The notes under the pieces: model-generated
What the model was told of the DNA's origin: nothing
Seen by the model: the letters and a program-made list of their open reading frames with translations, nothing else
Databases searched by the model: none
In this document: in pieces, positions 54,594-64,000 of the stretch
Layout of the letters: every line of letters starts with the position of its first letter
Numbering within the stretch: the first letter of the stretch is position 1
Assembly (NCBI GenBank): GCA_029204225.1
Contig: CM055096.1
Coordinates: 3,427,617-3,491,616 of the forward strand
Direction: 5' to 3'
DNA from: Diphasiastrum complanatum
Taxonomy: Eukaryota > Streptophyta > Lycopodiopsida > Lycopodiales > Lycopodiaceae
Length of the DNA: 64,000 bases
Made by a program: the position numbers and the translations under genes

Positions 54594-55321
54594 GGTGAAG
54601 TTTTTAGCACGTGTGAACTTCACCACACACCCTACAGGATCTTACTAAGGTGTTGTGATTGCACAAGATTGATCAAAGAACAATATGCTTGAAAAATCTA
54701 AGGCAAGTGCACAATGGCATGCACCTGATGAAAAAATCTAACTCTTCACTATGAGAAATGAATGTCAGAAATAATTCTAAGTGTTCAGTATGGGAAAAAG
54801 AGGCTACTGTCGGGTAGAGAGAGAAAATCAACCATGGAGAATTTGGGTAGAGAGAGAATGACTCCAAGAAACCAAAATCTCAATATTCACAGTGTGGCAA
54901 AACATGTCCAGCTTTTCCTACATGAGAGACTTGAATTCCTACGGTGGAGTTGCATGGAAAGTCCACTTAACTGAACTAATTCACCTACCATAGATCCACA
55001 TGTGTAACTGCATGCATGTATAATGCATGTACTGCATGTCAACTCATAAAACTGCCTAGACATGTGTAGATCACTGAAACTACTTTGCATGTTGCATGCA
55101 CTGATTGCATGTGGCTTGCATGCATACAGTAAAACTTTGCATGCTATCTAAACATCTGCCTGTCATCATTATTGAACCTATCTAACTCAAATCCGAGCTA
55201 CACCAGAAGGATATGTGCTCAATTCACACTCCTTTTATGTACAACATGAATTTTAGTGAAAATCACCATGGACATGACCCCAAACTCGAGATAGGAAGAT
55301 AATATTTTAATAATCTTCACA
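54594..55321 (-). repeat. Element F 3' LTR (728 bp)
   Basis: It matches the solo LTR at 23324-24052. The outer end reads GGTGAAG in plus orientation where TGTGAAG is expected, so the terminal dinucleotide is mutated. The purine tract (minus AAAGAGGAG) lies at 55322-55335. Confidence 0.88.
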
Positions 55322-55335
55322 CTCCTCTTTAAAAT

Positions 55336-56220
55336 TTATGTTCCTATCAACATAGACTTCGAAATTAGGCCAAGGTTAGACCTCATCTTCATATATACAT
55401 TTTTGAGTAGAGGTTTGGTGAGAAGATCTGCAACACAATCTGAAGATGAAACATGCTCCAATGAGATCTCTCTCCCAATGACTTTTTCTCTTACAAAATG
55501 ATGAGCCACTTCAATATGCTTTCTCCTTGCATGAAAGACTGGATTATTTGCAAGAGCCTGAGCATAAATGTTATCATTCTTGATAATTGGTAAATCCTCA
55601 TCTGCATAACACTTGAGCTCCAAAAGTAGCCTTTTGATCCATAAAACCTCCTTTGTTGTGGTTGTAAGAGATTTGTATTCAGCTTCACAAGATGATAAGG
55701 AAATAGTTGCCTGCTTCTTTGATAGCCAAGAAACCAAATTTCCTCCAAGAAATATAGTGTAAGCACTTGTGGATTTCCTATCCAACCTGTCCCCTGCAAA
55801 ATTTGAATTTGAAAAAGCAATCAAAGTCAGATCTTTTCCTTCATAGTATAGTCCATAATCCAAGGTAGAAGATATATACCTCAAGACTCTTTTAGCCAAC
55901 TTCCAATGATATAACTTTGGATCATGCATGTGTTGACTTAGCTTATGAACACAAAAGCTTAGATCAGTCCTAGTCATTGTTAACCAAATAAGTGAGCCAA
56001 TAAGACTCCTATAAAGAGTGATGTCCTGAAAGAATTTTCCATCATCTTTAATAGGAACTTTTACAGTGTGCTCCATAGGTGTATCTATGCCTTTACAGTT
56101 CTCCATATGGAATTTTTTGAGCATGGAAAGTGCATATCTACTTTGGCTTATAAGTGCATGACCTTTCCAAAAATCTATTTCAAGGCCTAGAATATAGTGA
56201 AGAACTCCTAAGTCTTGCAT
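55336..56220 (-). pseudogene. Element F RT C-terminal part and RNase H
   Basis: A 294-residue frame: MQDLGVLHYILGLEID, TRTDLSFCVHKLSQHMHDP and LAKRVLRYISSTLDYGLYYE, then RNase H with FSNSNFAGDRLDRKSTSAY. The first catalytic Asp (usually SDADWAGD) appears as Asn. ATISLSSCEAEYKSLT keeps the catalytic Glu. IIKNDNIYAQALA replaces the usual CDN box but keeps an Asp. The frame ends LLTKPLLKNVYM. It is joined to RT by a frameshift at 56208-56220. Confidence 0.92.
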
Positions 56221-56748
56221 CTTAAACTCAGTACCAATGCATGCTTAGTTTCTTCAACTAACTTCTCATTGTTTCCACAAAGAATGATATCATCTACATA
56301 GATGAGAAGAATAATCACAAACTTATAATACAGAGAAGGGTCATATTCACTTAGACAAAATCCGAGTGATATGAGATAGGAATTGAGCCTTGCATACCAA
56401 GACCTTGGTGCTTGTTTCAGTCCATACAGACTTTTGAACAAAAGACAAACTTTTGATTCATTACCTTCCTTCACAAAACCTGGAGGCTGCTCAAGGTAAC
56501 CATCGAGAAGTGCATTAGAAACATCAAACTGGAACATACTCCATTTGTGAAAAGATGCAAGAGAGATGAGTATTCAAATTGTTACCATCTTTGCAACTGG
56601 TGAAAAGGTGTCTTCATAGTCAAGACCTTTGATCTGTGAGTAGCCTTTTGCACAAAATCTTGCTTTATACTTATTGATAGATCCATCATGATTATATTTG
56701 ATTCTGAATACGCACTTGCATCCAATCACATGCATGTTGTGAAGGATC
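56208..56748 (-). pseudogene. Element F RT N-terminal and catalytic part
   Basis: 56208-56537 reads MFQFDVSNALLDGYLEQPPG, LLFKSLYGLKQAPRSWYARL and IILLIYVDDIILCGNN with the intact catalytic YVDD. Further upstream, after a stop, come [20 protein letters not shown] and [20 protein letters not shown] to 56748. The frame is broken near 56560. Confidence 0.9.
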
Positions 56749-56749
56749 T

Positions 56750-56923
56750 ATGGAAGAAGTGAGTGATCAAACAAAGAAAGACGAAGTAGAAGAAGTGAGT
56801 GATCAAACAGAGGAAGACGAATCAAAAGGGAAAGAGCGAAGTGAGCGCGAAATTTTTTTGGTTCATTTAAATGTTGCCAATGAGCCAATCATATGGCTAG
56901 AAGGGTTGTTGGCCCTGCCTTGA
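56750..56923 (+). CDS. 57-residue acidic ORF with a 36-bp in-frame tandem repeat
   Basis: From ATG at 56750 the frame reads MEEVSDQTKKDEVEEVSDQ and continues TEEDESKGKERSEREIFLVH, then NVANEPIIWLEGLLALP and TGA at 56923. The first 72 bases after ATG are two 36-bp units (12 residues each), so the duplication preserves frame. No family is recognised. It may be a fragment of a larger gene or chance. Confidence 0.35.
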   Translation: MEEVSDQTKKDEVEEVSDQTEEDESKGKERSEREIFLVHLNVANEPIIWLEGLLALP

Positions 56924-58010
56924 CGTTGGCATCCAAAAAAAAGTTTTTTTTTTTATCAAGTTTGAGCCTCCCCTTGGAAACCAACAAGCTTTTCAACTAC
57001 AAGGAAGATTACAATGAGCGAGTTGCCGCAGTTGATGATGGCAGTGGGAGATAGCAACCCATGTGCATCACCAGGAATGCCTTCACACACCAGCGATGGG
57101 GTGGTTGAGGGCGACATCAGGTTACTCTTAGCCTCCCTGCTACCCTCTCGATTGATCCTGTCTCAAATACATCTCTTGTGAGCTATCTTCACGGATCATC
57201 TATTGCTTCTGACCATAATTCTATGCCGTCGTTTGCTGATTTTCCTCATGTGGCAACTTTCTCATGCGAGCCAGCTACACTTGTTGCACACATCTCTTCT
57301 TCCCCAAGCTTCCCTCCCTTGCTTCATGTTCCTTGCTCTCGGACACCTATGGGTCCTACTATTCATGCGCCCTTTCAATGTTCCTTCATCAAATTCACCT
57401 ATAGAGACCTTATTATGACTTCTCCTTCTCTATAAGGTTTAATGAGCTCACAATGTCATCGGCGGAGATGAACCACCACCTAAACTACAATGTAAAAACC
57501 TCATTGAAGGAGTGTTGGGCTACCCAGCACTCGACCTTCACATGTGAAATTCAAGAAACTTTGTTGAGTTGGAAAACTTGAGCCACCTTACCTTGGGCTT
57601 TCTCCCTTTGACATTCAGGCTGCCAAGGCCCGAGTGTTCCTCCCATCTACCCACTTGTGGGAGCAGACGAGGCACAAAGCACCGAACATGGGAGAAACCC
57701 AACGATTGACTCTATACTCGAGTGTTTCATGTCCCTCTCTCTTTCTTGGATTTTTTGGTGAATCATTGAGTTTTTGGACACAAGTTGTACCCGAGACTCA
57801 TTCCAAGGACATATCTACCTGAGCGTCAACGCCCCCTTGGTCTACATGTCGGGCGTTGTCTTTGATGGAATTCCATACATTGCCAGGTTGTACGGTGAAA
57901 AGACATGCTTAACAATGCATGAGGTCCTTCACATCATGGACAATAAGATTGCGGATCCACGCACAAAATGGGTCGAGACAAGGAAGGTTGGATTCTGGTG
58001 AATCTTAACC
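56924..58010 (+). other. Region with two coding-like stretches of unknown family
   Basis: 57121-57435 is open on the plus strand (TLSLPATLSIDPVSN, SYLHGSSIASDHNSMPSFAD, TYRDLIMTSPSL). 57774-58001 is open with GHIYLSVNAPLVYMSGVVFD, GIPYIARLYGEKTCLTMHEV and MDNKIADPRTKWVETRKVGF. They have codon-like texture but no motif that I recognise. They could be remnants of a retroelement linker or of a host gene. Confidence 0.3.
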
Positions 58011-59689
58011 CTAAACCCAGCTCTAAATCCAAAGGAATGTCCTTCTAAAGTTCTTGAAATGAGGGCAGGCATAGTGGGACTTGCTTGATGGGGTCTACAT
58101 CATAGCAGACAAGCTTGGTAGTGGTGCATCTGTGATTGAAGGATGTATTGAACCCAGCCGCACTATTGGTCTGAAAGGTAATTTATCATAGATGATTTTT
58201 CCATCACTCTTCCACTCTACGTAACACATGTCATTGTTGGCTCTGAACTACAATATCACTGATACGGGCAATCCGAATGTAGTAAAGTCAAGATTGGTCC
58301 AATTTCAATGATCTATTGTGAGTCATAAGTACCGTATGTTAGGAATCAAATATGGGTTATCTCAACTTATAGGCTTCAAATATGAGCTATTTAATTCCCT
58401 AAATTTCACCATCCTCGAATTTGGTCAGTCAATGTGCAAGCTCGAGTCATTAGAGCCAATATTGGTCTATCTCAAATTAGAGATATAATGTTTGATCAAT
58501 CTCGAGTCATCAGGTTTAATCCCACCAACAAGGGGGCAATATCGAGTAATCCCAAGATACTGAATGCAAAATTGGTCAATTATCCTCGCTCGATAAACTA
58601 TGTAAAGAAAATTTGAGTTATCTTGCAATGTTTACATCAAACTCAAGCTACCTCGAGGGATACACCTCAAATTTGAGTTGTAACATTGATAAGGTGTTAA
58701 ATATAAGCAATTTGAATGCTCTTTTCCCCAACACAAGGACCAAAATTGAATTATCTAGCATAATAGACATCAAATTTGAGCTATATGTCAATTTTACCTT
58801 GACATGTAGTTGTGATCAGCATCACTTGATATATTTCATTGAGTCATGTAATTTGAACATTTTTGAATTTAGGACTTTCAAATTGTTCAAGTTCAACTCC
58901 TTTTTAAAAAATGAAGCAATGTCTGGCTTTATATTTAGTAATGTTCTTCTAGAATGAACTAAAAGTCTATATTGAATGTATGTACTTTATTTCTTCATAT
59001 TCTCTTGTTGGAGGTCGTTTAACCCTATATGTTATTCAAATTCCATTGAATACATGATCTAAAATGATTCAGTTTGAATTAGGAGATGATATACCACATA
59101 GATACTCGAGTTATACTACCAGTTAACTAAAATTTTAATAGTTAACTTACTTAACTAAAATATGATAGTTAACTAGGAAACTACTAACTAACTAGCTTTT
59201 GAACGAACGTTAATGTTACTATAGTTAGTTAACTATTATACCACTAAGCTAGTTAGTTAATACTACTTAGTTAGTTAATTAATTATTGTGATAGTCAATT
59301 GGTTAATTTATAATAAGTAACCAACTAATAATAACTAACTAATATCCAAAGTTTAGCATATTTGATATTTAGTACTTAGATTAAGATTTAGTATAGTTAT
59401 ATTTAGGTATTGAGTATATTATAGTAATATATAATCATACTAATACACTTTTTATTTCAAATATATGAATGTATTTAGTATATTATAATAAATTATATAA
59501 CGTAGTAAGTAATAAGTATCTAGTACAGTGAAAGTTATTCCAAATACACTTAAATTAAAAAAGACCTAGAAAATAAAATAGAAAGCAAACTAGTTTTGAT
59601 TCGAAATAATCCAAAACCCAAAATTTTCTTCCAAAGAAAACAAACAAAAACTCTTATAATAAAAACAGTAGGAAAATTAATTTTGTTTG
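58011..59689. other. AT-rich interval with degenerate repeats
   Basis: 58300-58860 repeats short words such as TCAAATTTGAGCTAT and CTCGAGTCAT at irregular spacing. 59090-59350 is packed with TTAGTTAACTAA-like palindromic words. 59350-59680 is A/T rich. No gene is supported. Confidence 0.55.
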
Positions 59690-59751
59690 AATGGTTCTCC
59701 TAATAAAATTGATCCATGAATATTTTTTAGTAAGAAATTTTTTTTCCAAGT

Positions 59752-59945
59752 TATGACATTCAGCAAACACAAGAGGACGACGAATAAAATACATTGATAG
59801 AAAGGATTCTTGATCATGAACTCCTGCTTGCAGATTTCCAAGAAGAACAAATGCCACCAAATGAAGAGAGTGTGCATCTTGATGGTATTAGAAGAAAAGA
59901 ACACGTAGTGGATTCTACCGACACAACAATTAAACACGTTGGTAA
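59752..59945 (+). pseudogene. Acidic unknown ORF, arm 2 copy
   Basis: Reads DIQQTQEDDE, a stop, then HELLLADFQEEQMPPNEESV and HLDGIRRKEHVVDSTDTTIK, parallel to 54174-54400. Confidence 0.5.
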
Positions 59946-60163
59946 ATAGGATAAATTTTTGTTCAAACTTTGAAATAAGAGTAAAGTGGTCTATTTCACA
60001 AGAAACATTTTTTTTAAGCATAATCTAGAATGTTTTTTTTTTTTCTAAAATTAGATTTTGTCAAGATATTTCTTTTAAAAATATATTTATTCAAATACTA
60101 ATTGCCTTGTGTCCTGCATAAATTGCTACATATTGTGCTGTCCCATATGGATTGTACAAGCTC

Positions 60164-60570
60164 TGTGGAGTTCAAGTCAGCCTCGATAGTCTTAGTAGTA
60201 ATCTGAGATCAGATCACGATCTTGTGTCCGAGAATGGTTCATAATAGTAGCGCACTATGTGTTGTGTGACAAAATCCAAGACGTAGCTATGGAGTATCAT
60301 AAGAACATAGTAAGCACACTATGAAAGCTTGAAAAATTAGCTATGGAGTAGAAACTAAAGGGCCACTTTTAGCATGTAATGTCAAGAGGTGGTGTCTTGC
60401 TAATTCTAGCTATAGAACCCACATGGGTCCTCAACCTACATCTTATTACTTGCCTAATTAGCACAAGTTTGGTGTACTATGTACATAAAGGTTGATGCAA
60501 AACTTACAAGTTACAAGTATACAAGCCGTAAGGGGCAAAATAGGCATTTATTTCAACACCCCCCCTCAAT
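60164..60570 (-). repeat. LTR-like terminus and polypurine tract in arm 2
   Basis: Counterpart of 53203-53587: TGTTGAAATAAATG...CTCCACA in minus orientation (60558 down to 60164, 395 bp), preceded by a G-rich tract. Confidence 0.6.
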
Positions 60571-60606
60571 GGCCATCTTGTTCGTACCAACATCTATGTA
60601 GTAAAG

Positions 60607-60765
60607 TTAACATATATTTTGAAGCCATACCTCAGAAGTAGCATCCCAATCCATTCTCACTCCTTGTCTCTCCAATATTTTGAATAATGATTGCATATTG
60701 TTGGCATACACATACTTGTTCTCTCCTTGGTGGGAGACCACTTTACGGGGAATTTTTGCATAAAC
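60607..60765 (-). CDS. Last exon of coiled-coil ORF, arm 2 copy
   Basis: After a TTAG acceptor-like site the minus strand reads NKYVYANNMQSLFKILERQG and VRMDWDATSEVWLQNIC before a stop at 60607. It is open and conserved with arm 1. Confidence 0.45.
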   Translation of the reverse strand, partial: VYAKIPRKVVSHQGENKYVYANNMQSLFKILERQGVRMDWDATSEVWLQNIC

Positions 60766-60861
60766 TAACAAAATTGTGATTAGTATTTAAACAAATAACC
60801 AATAATTTAGGATAGTGCAAGAAGATTAGCAAGATAAAATTTGAATGGGTGGGAGACTTAC

Positions 60862-61464
60862 GAAATGGGCATTAAAAGAACCCTGGCCGCCGCTATCCAA
60901 GTGAGAATGCACTGTAGTCTCTAGTCGCTTCATAGGTGTCTCTAATTGTTCCTTGAAGCAATCTAGATTTTCTTGTAATTCTTTCCTCTCTAACTTCCAG
61001 TCTTCCTTGTGCATGTGAGACGGCCTAGATATGCCATCTTTTACCACATCTCGGATCTCCGATTTGCGGTGGCTCATCACGCCTCTCATGCGGCTCACCA
61101 TCCATTTTTGATGAAATTGCCTATCATGGGAGGGGAGTGGAAACTCTCTATACAACTGGTCAACGACATAATTATTGTCTTTATCATCTTTTTTGCACCA
61201 ATCCTTTAAAATGTCCTTGTTCAAGACCAGATGCATGAGTTGCCTCATGTGAGTGATGACACGAGCACTATGGTCATCCTCAAGTTTGTATAAATCCTTT
61301 TGGAAGTTGTGAATTGTATATAGGATGTACATTATGATTTGCTCTAGAATACATTCACATAAAAAAGATAGATTTTTATAATTATTTTGATAGACAAAAC
61401 TTGTTGTAGGGTATTGATGTATCATGCCTAGATTTATGGAGTGTATATATTGATTGGGAAGCAA
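60862..61464 (-). CDS. Coiled-coil ORF of unknown family, arm 2 copy
   Basis: About 200 codons open from MLPNQYIHSINLGM to a TTC/GTAAGT donor at 60861. Recognisable stretches are HMRQLMHLVLNKDILKDWCK, NNYVVDQLYREFPLPSHDRQ, SRMRGVMSHRKSEIRDVVKD and HKEDWKLERKELQENLDCFK. The last part is helix-prone and charged. It weakly recalls plant transposase accessory domains, but I cannot assign it. The first about 60 codons may be upstream non-coding sequence. Confidence 0.45.
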
Positions 61465-61544
61465 ACTATCACCTACATCATGAGAATATGCCTTGTAATA
61501 TTAAAGCATGAAAATTACATAAAGGGCATCATCGATTTATGACA

Positions 61545-61797
61545 TATTCTCTGAAAGGAATAGGCAACTTCATCACCAAAGTGCTCAATGCAATGTAAAG
61601 TCTTTACTTGCAGACTCGACACCAAGTTGCCCAGAAAAATGAAAGACGAATTTTTGGATGCAACAGCGCAGTCAGTCTACGATGGTACCTATCTACAGGT
61701 TCAGCTGGAGCCTTATGGTAATCGTGTGATCGAGCAGTATCCAAAAGCTCAAGAACTTAAACGAGCTCGACAAATAGAACTCGATGCATTATTATAA
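61545..61797 (+). CDS. Conserved unknown ORF, arm 2 copy
   Basis: Plus-strand reading MTYSLKGIGNFITKVLNAM, a stop, then LDTKLPRKMKDEFLDATAQS, VYDGTYLQVQLEPYGNRVIE and QYPKAQELKRARQIELDALL with a terminal stop at 61797. It is nearly intact in its last 65 codons, unlike arm 1. Convergent to the FCP1-like exon. Family unknown. Confidence 0.5.
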
Positions 61798-62123
61798 TCT
61801 TTTCTTGATGAACTATATATTCTATTTAGAAATAATTTTTCCTTAAATCATATACTTTCGATTGCCTAAATATCTTATCATGTAATTTTAATGAGCAATT
61901 TTTTTTAATGTTGAATCTTGTATATTGTGTAAGCATACTAGACTTATCAATTTCAGGTGATAACATTCACGTAAACACAAACATAATTTATTTCTAAACA
62001 TTGTAGAATGTGAACATACATTCATCCAAACATTGTACAATTTACATAAGAAAATATATACAAACATAAAAACCATTGTGTTGTGTTTTGTTGACCTTAG
62101 GATAGAAATGATGCCATACATAC

Positions 62124-62485
62124 CATAAGGGTTTGAAAGTAGCAGCTACACAAGGCTTCTCAGGACAAATTATACCTGAATGTTGGTAGCAATTTTCTTG
62201 GCTCCACAACATGAAAAATGGAAGGTTTTGACATGCCTTGCTTTCCACGAAAGAGTAGGTATTAAGCACGGTTTCATAGTCCATAATGGACCAAATGCCA
62301 ATCTTGAATTTTGACAAAACGTTTTTTAGAAATTCCTGCCACCCATGTCGCAATTTGATCTGTTTTAATTGACATTTCTTATCCCTTGAGATTTGTGGAC
62401 CAATATCGCATTGTTTCATGAGAATGCCATTTAGGTCTAACATTATGAAAATTCCATCTTCAATACGTCTAGATGGCTTTACCAT
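62124..62485 (-). CDS. FCP1/NIF-type phosphatase-like exon (arm 2 copy)
   Basis: The same 362-bp length and splice-site context as 51442-51803. It differs at only a few residues (for example ISRDKKCQLK versus FSRDKKCQSK), has no stop in either copy, and has the same Asn in the LDLNG block. Preservation of both copies suggests selection before, or recent, duplication. The donor reads ATG/GTATGT at 62124. Confidence 0.6.
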
Positions 62486-62849
62486 CTGAAAGAGAAATAA
62501 AAATTTGCAAATTAATCAAAAAACACAATGTACATTCTTATTAGTGACCACATAAATATCCAATGAAATTATTAACATGAACTAAAAATATTATTTACAA
62601 AAAGCAAAAAACATATTTACAAACCTTAAATGCATTTGTTTATAGAAACTTTTTTCTTGTTTTTCTGGAGATTGAAACTCGTCTGCAAAATTCATTGTCA
62701 TCAAACCAACTGTACAACAAAAGTAACGAAACATTTCAATTAATAATACAAAATTATTAAAAAAACATCTTGTCAAAAGTGCTTCTTGTGGAATGCATCA
62801 TTGTATTTTATTTTTCAAATTTAGCACCAATATTTGTACTAAATACCAC

Positions 62850-62955
62850 ATTGTTTAACTTTTGTCTCGCTAGAATCCATGATATATTATATTCTTTTCA
62901 TACCATTAAGATGCGCACTCTCGTTAATTGATGGCATATGTTCTTCAAAAAGTAT
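62850..62955 (-). pseudogene. Third short copy of the acidic unknown ORF
   Basis: The minus strand reads EEHMPSINESAHLNGMKRI and then a stop, matching EEQMAPNEESVHLDGMRGK at about 54230. It sits in the arm-2-specific 900-bp segment. Confidence 0.5.
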
Positions 62956-63007
62956 TGTCTTCAAACCAACTATACAACAGAAGCAAAACATATGGTATGA
63001 CTCTCAC

Positions 63008-63085
63008 TCCCACCATCATAGTCACTTAGGATAAATCCTAGTGAGATAAGAAAAGAATTGAGTCTAGCATACCATGATCTTGGCC
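63008..63085 (-). pseudogene. Tiny copia RT fragment
   Basis: The minus strand reads RSWYARLNSFLISLGFILSD, nearly identical in pattern to element F RT near 56380. It is embedded in the arm-2-specific segment. Confidence 0.75.
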
Positions 63086-63399
63086 TAAATAGTGTTTGTA
63101 CTATTTTTGGCAAATAGATAAGTGGATGAGGTCGGATTTGGACCCATTCTAATTAGGTGTTTCATTCTAGCACACACATATGTGAATCCTGATTTAGTTT
63201 GTAATATAATTCTGTACTTGGACCATTTTTATGTATGAATATATATTTTGTTAATTGTAAGTGTCTTTCGTTCGTCTTTAAGTGGATGAAATGTACCTTA
63301 AATATTTGTAAAAAAAATTATTAACAATTATAAACAAATGATTTTGAATACCAACTTTATAAAAAGTGATGCAAAAAACTCATGGGATTGGTTGGAGTC

Positions 63400-63645
63400 T
63401 TTTTTTAGGGGAGAATGGAGCCAGTGTACTGGTTCCATTCTGTCCTAAATTATTATTTTTTTTTGTTCCCTCAAAATTATCCTCAATGAAATTCTTTGTA
63501 TGAATCTCGAGGTATATTCCAAAGGCCCTAGATATATCCCTCAAAAATCTCTCTTTCCTAATCAATCTACACCCTGAGGGATATTCTAAGGGCCCTCCAT
63601 ATATCCCTCGAAAAATACTCTCTTTAACAAACAAAAAATTATTCT
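63400..63645. repeat. Repeated GGGATATAT/ATATCCCTC words
   Basis: Within about 110 bases, two related units (CGAGGGATATATGGAGGGCCC and TGAGGGATATATCTAGGGCC, each followed by an AATATNCCTC word) occur on the minus strand. The arm 1 equivalent is at 51235-51345. The words are partly inverted relative to one another, so hairpins are possible. Confidence 0.55.
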
Positions 63646-64000
63646 AGGGATGCCTTGGGAACCAATGCAATAATCGAGGTTACAATCTCTTGAGGTCATA
63701 TACCTAAAGGCTTGGAAATACTTCATCGACTAGGGAGAACGGTTGGGTTGGTGAAACAGGCTGGAGATCACTGGTTTAGTATTAGATTTAGGACATGTCC
63801 AACCATCCTCGTAGTGGCATGACGCTATAGAACAGTGTTGTTGCATTCAAGTTGTGTTGTTTTCTCCCCTATGTTGATCCCATGGTGAGAAAATAACCCC
63901 ACATATAGCTGTTTGGTGCGTGTAGGACCTTCATAAATATTGGCTCATAGGGAGGTATCTTCCGTTGGTTCCAATCCTCCTCCAACGACGTCCGTCTTTT

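Larger units (their letters stand above)
54594..56748 (-). mobile_element. Ty1/copia element F, 3' half
   Basis: LTR (54594-55321), purine tract, RNase H and RT remain on the minus strand. It is truncated at 56748 within the N-terminus of RT. Gag, protease, integrase and the 5' LTR are missing. It lies between the two inverted arms, interrupting the arm 1 acidic ORF. Confidence 0.88.
59690..64000 (-). repeat. Arm 2 of the large inverted duplication, running off the window
   Basis: Reverse-orientation counterpart of arm 1, sharing the acidic ORF, LTR-like terminus, coiled-coil ORF, FCP1-like exon, the 51240 region and the 46966-47138 segment in the same order. It keeps the uninserted target site of element M (about 63800) and carries about 900 bp (62490-63410) that arm 1 lacks. 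Confidence 0.88.

Noticed and set aside
59654-60021. Minus-strand hydrophobic ORFs (FVLLGNLQAG type) in arm 2, and the plus-strand equivalent in arm 1
   Set aside because: They are antisense to the acidic ORF, which has the better coding texture and is conserved in three copies.
62625-62709. Additional exon upstream of the arm 2 FCP1-like exon (FADEFQSPEKQEKSFYKQ)
   Set aside because: Splice-like sites exist but no phase joins it to the FCP1-like exon without a stop, and arm 1 lacks it.

Overview
The window is nuclear DNA from a land plant, probably one with a large, repeat-rich genome. The evidence is wall-to-wall Ty1/copia and Ty3/gypsy LTR retrotransposons nested in one another, initiator-Met tRNA primer sites next to most LTRs, very long (GA)n/(CT)n tracts, and the first two exons of what I read as VIPP1, a plastid membrane-remodelling gene. 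I see no bacterial operon, rRNA, tRNA gene or CRISPR. The species cannot be read from this sequence.

Layout. (1) 1-6815: a plus-strand gypsy integrase (element A) split by a minus-strand gypsy chromovirus-like element B (272-6406). (2) 6816-8390: 5' part of a VIPP1-like gene on the minus strand, with a CT tract upstream of its start. (3) 8500-14000: a copia RT fragment and an acidic coding stretch interrupted by gypsy element C (9090-13995, exact target duplication CGATG). C's protease lies on the strand opposite to its RT. (4) 15359-25249: copia element D, broken by copia element E (16364-22324, exact duplication CTTAG) and by a solo LTR (23324-24052). In E the reverse transcriptase is replaced by about 1.06 kb of unrecognised open sequence. 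(5) 25250-39690: a chimeric junction of element fragments, then copia elements I (containing a GC-rich solo LTR with an exact duplication GTCAC), G and H. (6) 39712-44745: minus-strand gypsy gag-protease facing a plus-strand gypsy PR-RT linker, then a long unrecognised broken ORF behind a TATA box, an LTR and a copia integrase scrap. (7) 44746-47138: a 160-bp GA tract, an array of palindromic CCTATATAGG boxes and a gypsy linker. (8) 46966-64000: a large inverted duplication. Arm 1 is about 46966-54400 and arm 2 about 59690 to the window end. Each arm carries an FCP1/NIF-type phosphatase-like exon, two further ORFs of unknown family, and a polypurine tract plus LTR. Arm 1 is interrupted by the short copia element M (47139-50366), and copia fragment F (54594-56748) lies between the arms.

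How the parts work together. Most coding sequence here is decayed retrotransposon gag-pol with stops, frameshifts and lost catalytic residues, so the products are not expected to be functional. The only segment I would call a host gene is the VIPP1-like 5' end. The most unusual material is the RT replacement in E, the repeated CArG-like boxes, the strand-inverted protease/RT arrangements, the conserved non-retroviral ORFs in the inverted arms, and the unidentified ORF at 41767-43483.
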